The notes under the pieces were generated by a model. That model was given only the letters and a program-made list of their open reading frames with translations, ran no database searches and was not told the origin of the DNA. The position numbers and the translations under genes are program-made. This document shows, one piece after another, positions 25,199 through 35,200 of a DNA stretch of 64,000 bases. Position 1 is the stretch's first letter. Each line of letters starts with the position of its first letter. Source of the DNA: Dromaius novaehollandiae (Eukaryota > Chordata > Aves > Casuariiformes > Dromaiidae); the NCBI RefSeq assembly GCF_036370855.1, contig NC_088098.1, positions 141,008,721-141,072,720 on the forward strand, read 5' to 3'.

Positions 25199-26690
25199 AA
25201 GTGAAATGTGATTTCACAAATGTGAAAGTTTCAGAGTCAGTTCTAACAAGTGGAAATGGTGCAATAAAGGGATAAAAGCTAAAATATTCTTATATGTCTT
25301 AGAGAGCCATCTGTTTCAAGCCAGAGAGCTAAAATAGGTAATAAGAGAAAATACTGGGCATCTATGATCACGAAATAATTTTGCAGATAGTAGTATCCAA
25401 AAGCTTTTTAATCGATATTTTCTACCTTTGATTTTCACCCTTTATTTATCAAATTTTGTTTGATAAATAACCACAAGGATAGCTTTCTGACATTATCCTC
25501 CATATTCACCAGTAATAACTTCTGCTGCATGTCGGGTGTAAAATGCAGTCAGAACCACACTTTTTTGTGGCACTCAATCAGTGAATGAGGAAAGACGGTC
25601 TTACTCTGAATGATGTGACAACTTTATCAGTTAAATAATGATGTCTTCTCCTGAAGAATACTTATGCTTGTGCTTGTTACAAGAAGATTTCCTATACAGA
25701 TAAAAGTATTTCACTGTGCAACCAGTACAGCTTGTTTATCACTGGTGACAGACCAGGTAAGTGCGCTCTTCATGAAGATGAAAGCACAGCTAAAATTCAG
25801 TTATACATTAATTTGCTTTCACCATTCCTTTCCAGCAGGCAGGTGAGTACATAAGAACTCTTTTTTATCAGTATGAGAGAATCTGTATTGCTGTCATTCT
25901 GAGAGGCCAAGGGTTAGAGGGTATACATGTAGATAACAAAAGAACAGGCACTATGCTGAAAAGATAAACATCAAAACAAGAAACTATAAGCAACTGCTTG
26001 AGAAACACATACTTATGAAGAAAAGAGAATGCAAGGAAATGAGGCCATATTAAGTCAACAAAAAAGGCAGCAGTGCCAGAATGTAGCTCCTACATTTTGT
26101 GATACTTCTGAAGCTGAACAACTATATGCTGCATCTACTAATCCCTTGATAACGAGTGAAACAATGATTAATTTGACTTTTTTTTCCTGTGTTGTTCTTT
26201 TCTATACAACAGGAGAAACTATAAATGCAGTGCTAAATGCTACTAATGAGGCTGACAGAAATCTATTTAAGGCAGTGCTTCTTCTAGTAAACAATAGTGC
26301 ATTTGGGATGTTTTACAAGTATGACACCCTAAGTTAACTGAGAACAGGCTTACTCATATAATGCTCTGAGAACAGGGTTGTTGTGAATGACTTTCTGAGA
26401 TAACTTTACCCTGCTTTTTTTGGAAGGAGGTAAAATGGTTAAAGTTCTCTTTCTTCTTCTGCCTCTAATCACTCGCTCCAGTCCCTCCTACTGCCATTCA
26501 GTACTCCTCCACTAGAGACACCCATCCTGTAAACCAGAACGTTAAAAACATGATTATTTTTAAAGCTTTGAGGGGTCTGGTTACAGAATGGCTCCACAAC
26601 CAGTTCTAAAGGAAGAACTGAAAGAGCATAGTAATGCAGAATAGTAAAACTGGCAGAAACGAAAAACATCTTTATCAAGAAAAAGTATAA
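25199..26690. other. AT-rich noncoding stretch
   Basis: Contains the strong hairpin at 25442-25470 and a 102-codon open frame (26029-26337, plus). That frame is rich in Thr/Asn/Ala with one hydrophobic run near residues 48-60 and matches no family I recognise; I do not call it a gene. Confidence 0.5.
25442..25470. repeat. Perfect 12 bp inverted repeat (hairpin)
   Basis: TTATTTATCAAA (25442-25453) and TTTGATAAATAA (25459-25470) are exact reverse complements with a TTTTG loop. AT-rich, so cruciform extrusion is plausible. No gene is nearby. Confidence 0.8.
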
Positions 26691-26699
26691 CCTTTCCCT

Positions 26700-27220
26700 G
26701 AACACCGCGTATTACCTGTTGCCAACATAAAGTCTGTACTTGAATGTGAGAGCAGGGATACCTACCAAGCAGCCATCAAACACTTTCAACTTTCCAGTCC
26801 CGATGTGCAAAATTCCCTTTTGCTGGAGCACGGGAATGTTACACATGCAAGTGGATGTGCACCTAAATGTGTCAAATCGTGACAAGAAAGGGTTTGGGCA
26901 GATGGCAGTGTTACCTAATGAAGCTGCTTTCGGTCACAGGGTCCTGCTATATGGTACAGCTTAGGCCTCACTCTTTCGTGCTCCGGGTGGCATGTGCGAG
27001 GTAACAGGGCTGCCACTTGGAGACCGTATTGTCAGCCTGTATCAGGTGTGCAGAGACCAGGAAAGATGAAGGTGCTGTGCACCACCAAGGCACCACCCAG
27101 GTAGTTATCATGATAGATTGCACGCTTCCTAACGTAATGGGTCAGGGCCAGAGCACTACGCTCTCAGTATCGCACATCTTTGCTGAAGATAGTGATATGT
27201 GTAATACAAGAGTACAATGA
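26700..27220 (+). other. CpG-rich, coding-like block of unknown origin
   Basis: In contrast to the flanks, this block has roughly balanced base composition and at least a dozen CpG dinucleotides, several in the plus-strand frames. Three overlapping plus-strand frames stay open in relay: one ending at a TGA near 26880, one open at 26740-26964 and, past a single TAG, on to about 27067, and one open at 27017-27220. The minus strand is full of stops. That asymmetry fits a decayed coding segment with frameshifts, such as a gene relic or retroelement interior, but no protein family was recognised. No flanking repeat or poly(A) was found. It lies about 740 bp upstream of the LTR at 27963, with AT-rich DNA between. 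Confidence 0.3.
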
Positions 27221-27229
27221 ACTCTGAGC

Positions 27230-27957
27230 ATGGATACATTTGAGCAGGGAGGATCTGGGAAATAAAAAGGAAAGAGGAACTAAACATCGGTTAGGTAATG
27301 TGGAGTTAGACTATGTCCTTCTTGATAAAAAGATTTTAAAACATTTCATTGGTATCTCAAATGACTATTTTGGAGACAGGCGTCACTGGAATAATTATCT
27401 GTTCTGAATATTACTTTTAAAGCTGGCATGAGGAAGAGAAATAGTAGCAGAAAAAAACAAGTGAAGAGTAGTTTAAAGTTAAAAAACTTAAAATATTTTC
27501 TAATGCTAGATTTCAGCATGCCTGAAATAGCAGAGCACTTAATAGACTGCAGTTGCAACAACAAATAAAATGTGATTCTTTCCATGTCTAAAATACTATT
27601 GTAGGAAACTAAGGCATGCGGATATGAATGGACAAGTACATGCTGCATGACCGATTGTGTGGCCATGATAACACAAAAGGAAATAATCCTTTTTGGTTGG
27701 TACAACCAACAACAGTGAAGCACTGAAATAGTTTTGTTGGAGTTTCTTTGTTGTCATTCTAGGACTCATTTATTAAAAGGATAGTAAGTTCTAGATACCT
27801 CACAAGCATTTGGAGTTTATTTTATTCTGAATGACTTAGCAATTTAATATTTAGATATGATTTTTACAATTGGAAAACCTTGAAATCAAATTTGGAAGAC
27901 TGTCTCCATCTTAGATAACAGGTGCATCTACTTTTAACATGTTTAGTATATCACAGA
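27230..27957. other. AT-rich noncoding stretch
   Basis: Nothing supportable was seen. A 125-codon minus-strand open frame (27346-27723) is the longest in the window. It has an irregular Phe/Leu-rich composition and no recognisable domain, so it is taken as chance. Confidence 0.55.
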
Positions 27958-27962
27958 CAGAG
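27958..27962. repeat. Target-site duplication, left copy (CAGAG)
   Basis: Identical to the right copy at 28378-28382, flush with the TG and CA ends of the LTR. Confidence 0.65.
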
Positions 27963-28377
27963 TGCATGGGAAAGTGCGGAAGAATGTCGAGGAGATAGAC
28001 AATGGAGGCTAGCCAGACCGTTCCGTGGGAAAAGGAGCATCAACAGGGCATGCTGACCCATAGTCACGTGGCTGAGGCTGTGCCAGGGTGGCAATGCACC
28101 TGGGCTTTGAATCGAGAATTACAATGAGCTCAACATGCTTACTGCGCATGTGTATAGTACATAAAAACTAGTGCCGCCCCCGGTGTTCCTCACCCTGGAC
28201 CGACACTCAAAGGTGCCAGGGATCCCCCGCTCCATTATTGCCTCGACTGGGAAAACGCCGGGGAACCCCCGTTCAGACGCAGAGGTAATAAATGCTCCAT
28301 ATCGACCATCGTATGCCTTGTGTTTGTGTATCCGTCCCTGCTGGGAGTCCAGGCGGTGCCCCTGCCTCACCCTTACA
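27963..28377 (+). mobile_element. Solo LTR of an endogenous retrovirus, 415 bp
   Basis: The element starts TGCATGGG and ends CCCTTACA. Its ends form an imperfect inverted repeat (TGCATGGG against TGTAAGGG). It is flanked by an exact 5 bp target-site duplication, CAGAG, at 27958-27962 and 28378-28382. Inside are a TATA-like CATAAAA at 28160-28166 and an AATAAA poly(A) signal at 28287-28292, in the right order and spacing for U3-R-U5 on the plus strand, leaving a U5 of about 70 bp. It is GC- and CpG-richer than its surroundings, as expected of a fairly recent insertion. No internal retroviral sequence or second LTR is present, so it is a solo LTR left by recombination. The family (ERVK-like or ERV1-like) is not assigned. 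Confidence 0.7.
28160..28166 (+). promoter_or_regulatory. LTR TATA-like box
   Basis: CATAAAA lies about 120 bp before the poly(A) signal inside the 415 bp LTR, the expected place for the U3 core promoter. Confidence 0.45.
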
Positions 28378-29235
28378 CAGAGGAAGGGCATTAAGGATTG
28401 CATTGCAGTCTTCTTGAGAAAAAGTCCCTATATAATCAATAGAGAGAAGAGACATCCCTAAGAAGATGGTTCAATTCACTTGTGATAGGGGTCTACCTAT
28501 CTTCAGTCTAGTGTTTAGAGAACATATAGGATGTTTTGAGTGCCTGCATTCACTAAGGATCTAGGTCAGCTAGCCTGCTTCTGGGGATAGACCCTAACGG
28601 AGCTTTTTTTATTTAAAAAAATGGTAGTAACGATAGCTTCCTATTTGTGTTTGCATAAAAGACTAGCCCCTTAGGAAGTTGTAAAAACTCTATTATAAGC
28701 TTTTTTCAAGTTCAAACATGCATCTCATAAATGCCAGCAAAACAAAGCACTCTCTTCCAGGGAAGTCCGCAGAGAGTGTTTTCCCCTCTCCTCCTGTTAA
28801 AGTTAGGTCACTGCTAGGCCAGGAATGAAAGAATCATGAGGCAGTGCAGAGAGTCTGATTCTCACCCATAATTGAGGTTCTTCACCCTAATCCCAGCAGA
28901 GTTCCTGCACTTTATGTTAGACAGTCATTGAAACAGTCCTAGAGCTAAAGATCAGAACTTCCACATACTTCCCAGCTGAGTGCCATACTGACCAAGTAAA
29001 ACTAACCCCCCTGCCTTGGCTGGTTACTTTCTGAACCGATGTCTGCCCAGTCCTGAGTTTGAAGAAAAGAGTTGGCATGTACTTTCATGAACAGCATTTG
29101 GTAAGCTGATACTTATGGTTTCTGTGAAGTGTCCAACCTAGAATGACGGTCTGCTGTTTCTGGGCCAGAGGCTCTAGCTTTTTCAAGCTTTATTCCACAG
29201 AGTTAGATCAGAAGCTTCTTAATCTTGGGTAGCAC

Positions 29236-29271
29236 TAGAGTGTTAGACAGGGAACTGTAGAGTGTTAGACA
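29236..29271. repeat. Short direct duplication, period 22
   Basis: TAGAGTGTTAGACA at 29236-29249 is repeated exactly at 29258-29271. Confidence 0.7.
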
Positions 29272-30801
29272 TGAAACCGGTCCTTGTATCTATCTCCACA
29301 ACAGATACTTCAGCACAGGACCAGGAGTCTCAGGACCTTGCAGGCCAACGAGGGAGCAAATTTGAGAACTGACAGGACTAGCCAGTGCTAGAAAGGGGAC
29401 AATCTTAATATAGAATTTGAGGGATTTTTTTGGTTTCCTAATTCCACATTTGCAGTATGTTGTCTCCCTTGTAGACATCTCATTATTCTCATATGTGAAA
29501 TAGAGAAGGATACTGACCTCCTTTTAAAGCACTTCTGAAATCCATTGAAGAAAAATGCAATAAAAAATACATGTAGTAATGACACTTGAGATTACTTTTA
29601 GGCTAGTTAATGTGCTTCAGATCAAATACCTATTAATCACTGAAGTGAAAACATAAAGGCTTGTACACTCAAAGCAGATATATTATGCATGCAATGTCTT
29701 CTTGTTGGTCATGCATTGGTTTATGGCATCTGAAATGAACCAAAATGGAGGACATATAATGTATCTTATGGAAATAAGATGATAAAAAGAAGGTAAAGCA
29801 TAATAAAATTAGAAATGAAAAAGTGAAAAATTATATATCTACAGTTTGCATCAGTGCTAAGTAAACTTTTCAGTGATTTCTATCTATAGATGCTTATTCA
29901 GACTTCACCTGTGTTGCCTGAAAAAGAACTACAGAGCTTATAAGTATTTCTTTTTTTCTCATCAGTTTGTGTTAGTTTGGCATGGTTTCAAACAAGTTCC
30001 TTTTTACCAATAGCCTCTGCTCTCAACTATACACACTTCCCTTAGCAAAACAAAATAAAAGTTATATTTCCGAAAGAGAAGAAATTCATGCATGAAACAA
30101 AAACAAGATAAAAGAAAAATATACAAAAATTAAGTGCATATGAATTCTTAAATTTTGGACAAAAAATATCAAATTTCTCAAGATTTCTCAGCATAAACAT
30201 TGCTATCCAAAGCAACCAGGACTGGCTATATCAAAATACGAACAGGCCTCCTCCCCAAATATGTGGTATGTCCTGTCCAGCTAAAATGAATAAAAACGCT
30301 AACTGGTGTATCACCTAGTTTTAAAACAAACAAGAAATGGTGCGTATTCTATCTTGACCGATAATGTAAAGTGCATGTAGAATATGAGGAATTGTGTTAG
30401 TAGGGTGGCTCTGGAGGGATGGATAAGGTAGGAGTTGAACATATAGCAACTAATATTACCAGAGATTTAGTACAGCTATAAGAACAGTATTTTTAACTGT
30501 ATTCCCACTTCTTTTCAGATAGTGAAATGCAAAGTTGAGTAAAAAACTCCCCAAAGTTATAAAAAAATAATTAATGTATAGTTATAATGTAAAGTTATTT
30601 TCAATTTATACCTACTTTTTTTCCTTTTTACTAAACCAGTTTGTAGTCCTTTAATTTTTTTACTGTGTGATTAATAGAATGATTAATAGAATTCAGTAAG
30701 CACAATAGACATAAATGTTTGGTAGGCAGCCACAAAAATAAATAAGTGGACTTTAATTCAAAGCAGAACTTTTCTGAGATGTTTCTAACAGAAACATAAT
30801 G

Positions 30802-30829
30802 AAAAAAAAAACAACGCCCCCCCCCCCCC
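30802..30829. repeat. Homopolymer pair: poly(A) then 13 C
   Basis: Ten A are followed by ACAACG-like bases and then 13 consecutive C (30817-30829). A C/G run of this length is unusual in such AT-rich DNA and prone to sequencing length error. Confidence 0.8.
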
Positions 30830-31462
30830 AAAATTCCAGACAAATTGTTTGAAACACCTTATTCAAATTAAGAAGGAATGGAGGAAGCTGTCCAGCTCCA
30901 CAATTACTCTCCTCTTTTCCTGCACTCACAAAAATAAACAGCTGAAGACCCTAAACCAAAGAGCACAAGGATTTGTTTGCCAGAGCTGGTATCATCACCA
31001 GCATCCAGCTAACAAGTCAGGCAACCTGACCTATTCAGAAGGCGTGTTCTCTCTGTACCCATGACTATTCTTGACACTCATTAACACATCATTTACAATT
31101 TGCTGCTATTAAAACATGTACTCATGAAAGGTAATTCTCAAGGCAGGGAGATTATGTAGTAATTGCATGCTCTAGCCACGCACTGTAACTAAGCAGCCCA
31201 GACCTCTTGCACTGCTGGCAGTGAGCCCTTGTGTTTGAGGCACTCCACTGACTGCATTTCCCACTTTTCCAGGAGTAGCATGCTATGCCCCATACAGCAT
31301 TTCTGCGTCTTCGATTGTGCAGTACCTGATCTCACCTCTTCCAGTTGAAATTGGTGCCTTGAATAATATTTGCACTGCTGTGATGTTCTGCTGCTGTTTG
31401 CATTCCTAAAAAATAAAGCTTTCTGCATGGTTATCACTGACATATAGTTTATATTGGAAGTG

Positions 31463-32282
31463 GAATCACAGAAATCACTGAACCATCTGGGTAGGAAGGA
31501 CCCTCAGTAGGTCCATAGTCCAAACCCGTGCCCAAAACAGGGCCAGCTCCTGGGTCAGACAAGGCTGCTCAGGTCTGTGTCCAGTCGAGTCTTGAAAATT
31601 TCCAAGGATGGAGATAGCACAAACTCATGGGGCACCTGCTCCACTGCCTGATGGTACTCACAGGGAAAATGATCTTCCTTCCATCCTGAACCTCTCTCTG
31701 AACTGCTTTCTTTTCAGCTCATCCTCCCACCATGCCCTGCTGTGAGGAGCCAGGCTCTGTCTCTTTGATGACCCTTTGTAGGCTCTGGAAGGGCCTGTTT
31801 GGTGCCTTCCCCAGGCTGAGCCAGCCCAGCTCCACCAGCCTCTCCTCACAGGGCAGGTGCTCCAGTCCCCAGTGCCTTGGGAGCCCTCCGCTGAGCTCGC
31901 TCCGCTTTGTCCACATCTTTCCGGCACTGGGGGAACCAGAACTGGGTGCAGCACTCTAGAAGTGGTCAGATGAGTGCTGCGTAGAGGGGGATGATCCCTT
32001 CCCTCCATCTATGGGCCGTGCTCCTGCCCATCCAGCCCAGGTGCTGCTGGCCCCTTTGCTGCCAGGGTACGCTCACTGCTGGCTCTCCTTCAGCTCACTG
32101 CTCGCCTCGACCCCCAGGGCCTTCCCACAGAGCTGCTCACCAGCCCCTCTGTCCCAGCCTGTGTCACTGTAGGGGCTCTTCCTTCCCCGGGGGCAGGACT
32201 TGGCATTTGTTCTTGTTGAATTTCATGAGGGTCCTGTTGGCTGCTCCTCCAGCTTGTCTGGGTCCCACTGGCTCTGCCCTGG
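31463..32282 (-). mobile_element. CR1 LINE, 5'-truncated, minus strand (about 820 bp)
   Basis: Read on the minus strand, this is the 3' part of an avian CR1 retrotransposon. The tail at 31463 is the complement of the CR1 end (degenerate CAGTGATTTCTGTGATTC). The segment before it carries the ORF2 C-terminal region in broken frames: a stretch containing HLPCEERLVELGWLSLGKAP (31719-31916 frame) matches the CR1 'YEERL-ELGLFSLEK' block, and a neighbouring frame has the 'RFRMEGRSFSL' counterpart of 'RFRLDIRKKFF'. The frames are interrupted, so it is inactive. The 5' end is truncated inside ORF2 near 32282, as is usual for CR1. It is GC-rich relative to its flanks. No target-site duplication is expected for CR1. 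The subfamily is not assigned. Confidence 0.85.
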
Positions 32283-32289
32283 GGCATAT

Positions 32290-35200
32290 GAAGTTGCATT
32301 GTGGGTGACTGTTTTTATGAGAAAGCCTAGGAAAATGTAATCCTACATATGAGGGTTCCCAGACTGACCTCACAAATTCATTCCCAAAGCAAAAGCTTAT
32401 GAATAAACATTAGGAGTAACAACAGTGCAGTCAAGCTCCTTGCCATAATAGACTTATTGTAAAGGGCACTGAGGAATACAGAGAGAATAGTTATTGGTAG
32501 GCTCACAAAACTTGAAATAATTTCAAGGTTAGAGACTAGCATACTCCCCCACTATTTCCACAGATCTGATTAAACAGTCTCTTAAAAAGAAAGAAAAAAA
32601 AAAGTCACAGGGGAAGAGAGAGTCTAATATTGTACTCTATTTATTTTAAAGAGAATTACTTTGTGTTCCCCCAGGAAGATAATAAATAAGGAGACAAAAG
32701 AAAAAAAGTTATCTGAAGATAGGCATCATTGTTTTTATGTGTGTAAAGAAGAGCATCAGAGATTGTACTCCCTTGTGCCCTCTGTGACATGTGTACTTTG
32801 AAGGAGAAAGAGACAGAAAGACTTTAAGCAATGGCACCTAACAAAGGAGCTGTGATCTTTCACTTTCACCCCCAAAGACATGCACAAACTACAGGCATTT
32901 CCTTGCATAGCTATATCTAAACACTGTGCTGATAGCTACAGATCTCTGAGTGGGAGAAGGAAAAGGAAACTGTCCATGAAGGCTGTCTGACTAATAGCCT
33001 CTGCCAAAAATGATGCTGTTAATCTGTGGACTTGTTAAAGAAACAAAATTCCCACACAGATCTAGAAAAACAAGATGAGGACAGAAAGGCAGAATTCTGG
33101 AATCCTGCATACAAATGTGAGAATGAAGGTAAAGAAAGAATAAGAAAATTGATTTTTTTATTCATAACTTTCCGTATGAAGTATTTCATTTCAGTTTTGA
33201 TCTTTTTAATTTTGTTTATAACATATTTTGCTTTCTGAGTAACTTTAAGTAATGCATTAAATAATTCATTTTTTTTTCTTTTTTCAAGTAATTCATTCTC
33301 TGTGATTTAATTGCTGTGGAATATGTATAAGAATTATATAGTGGGACCTATATTAAACAAATATATATAAAAAGAGTCAACTTGATGGCTGAAGCCCAGC
33401 CCTTATGTAAGCAGTCATCCTCATTTCCAAAGTATTCACTTGCAAGAAGATTGGATGAGCATCCATATGTTACAGAAAATTTACACTGAAATAACCTGCA
33501 GGGAAGGATTATGGCAGTTCTATAGCGGGTTATATCTTTAGTCATTTTAAATAGTTTTACATGGCTTGACTTATAACTGTGAAATACGGTAGCTCTGTGG
33601 GCTAAGAAAAGCACTAGACGTATCGTGCAATTGATTTTTATGTTCAAACATTTATAATGTCAGATTTGATGGAAAGAGTGCAGAGTGGTCTGGAAAAGAG
33701 GTATTTCTATGGGTGTCCTTACACTTAGAGAAAAATCATAATTTAAATATACACTCAAATAATAGAGTATCTAGAGAAGCAAACAGCTTGCACCAGTGAC
33801 ACTAGCTGATTTCAGACCAGAAAACATGTTACAGATTGATACATTTTTATTCTGTTTTGCCATTTTCACAATTGCAAACAATTGAAGAGAACGGAATGAA
33901 TCAGAGGATATTATTACAACAGTGATATATTATATGCTATTCTACATTTTCAGGAGATAATGCAACAGCATTCTTGTGGGTCACTACAAGTCATCATTCT
34001 TGGCAACTGTAAGCATTTGTCCACAAAACAGCTCGTAGTGATGGGATGCCACAGCCCACTATATGAAATGAAATGACATATTGGGCTGTCATAACTATTG
34101 GAGCTGAAAGGGCAAATTATATTTTATTGAGTGGATTAACAATTTGAAAGGAGTCCACTGCTACAAAAGCTATTTTAATAATGGATATATTCTGCTAGTT
34201 TCTAAGGCAGACAAGGATGAAGCCATTTAAAGCAGAGCATTACACTAGGAGAAAAGCAGCATATGGCTACATTCATGCTGCACTGGAGATGGGACTGCAG
34301 CAACATTGCGCTGCAAGAAGCAGAGTCACAATGCAAGTAAAACTTCGGCAGTGCAGACTTTGCGGAGACTGTGAAAGCCACCTCTGACGCTACTGAGATA
34401 ACTAAGTGCTAACATCCATGCAAGTGGTCTTGAGTGGTGTGGCCATGGCCCAGATAAAAGGCAGGGCAGGAAAGGGCATTATCAGACCAGCTGTTAGTGT
34501 GTACTGTTGTGGCTATGCCAAGTAATCGCTACATCCCTTACTGAAGGCTGAAGTGATATTGTATTGGTCTTTACAGGATGTTATGATCCCAAGTTACTAC
34601 TCAGCACATGTTAATGCTTAGAGAATAATAATACTATAAGTTGAGTTAAACAAAATTGATATTGGCTGGTGCATTTACTTCCTGCTTTTAAATGTCATTA
34701 AATTCCTTTATAGGACTGGGTATAGCTGAAACATGAATCGTGTCTGAATCCAGATTGCATACGCATGACTGTAAAGGAAAGGAACATTCCTGAGACTCCT
34801 CAGGAATTTTATTTGTGTGGGCAAAGGCAGTTGGTTATCCTATTTGTGTAGAAAGGTGTTAATCATGTATTACAGAGCTAGATGGGCTGAAGAGCTTGTT
34901 ACGTCCAGCTTTTCCTCTGTTCTTCTTCCAGAGGCTATCACCACAGAAACTGCAGTAGTTCATAACTTGGCATATTAACTTAAGCCAGCCATCAATTTGC
35001 ATTTACTGTACATTAATATTTTCAGGCTTTAGCTGCAGTAGCTGAGGAAAAGACATGCTGCGTGATGAGGAAGTAGAGCAAATAGCTGGAGTCCAAAAGC
35101 TCTGCAGCCACTGCAGCTAAATCTAGCAGAGACTGAGGGGCTCTGCCCTGGGAAGGGTGGAGGCAAGGCCATAGAGAAGGACAAAGGCAAGCTAGAGGAG

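Larger units (their letters stand above)
28383..31460. other. Noncoding stretch, no gene seen
   Basis: Moderately AT-rich. A 14 bp motif (TAGAGTGTTAGACA) is duplicated with a 22 bp period at 29236-29271, and an A-run followed by 13 C lies at 30802-30829. The open frames are short and unrecognised. Confidence 0.5.

Noticed and set aside
26029..26337. 102-codon plus-strand open frame with a hydrophobic run
   Set aside because: The hydrophobic run is encoded by a T-rich stretch; no family resemblance.
27346..27723. 125-codon minus-strand open frame, the longest in the window
   Set aside because: Phe/Leu-rich low-information composition, no recognisable motif, and it lies in AT-rich DNA.
31991..32308. 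Plus-strand 105-codon Pro/Cys-rich open frame
   Set aside because: It is the antisense of the CR1 element at 31463-32282.
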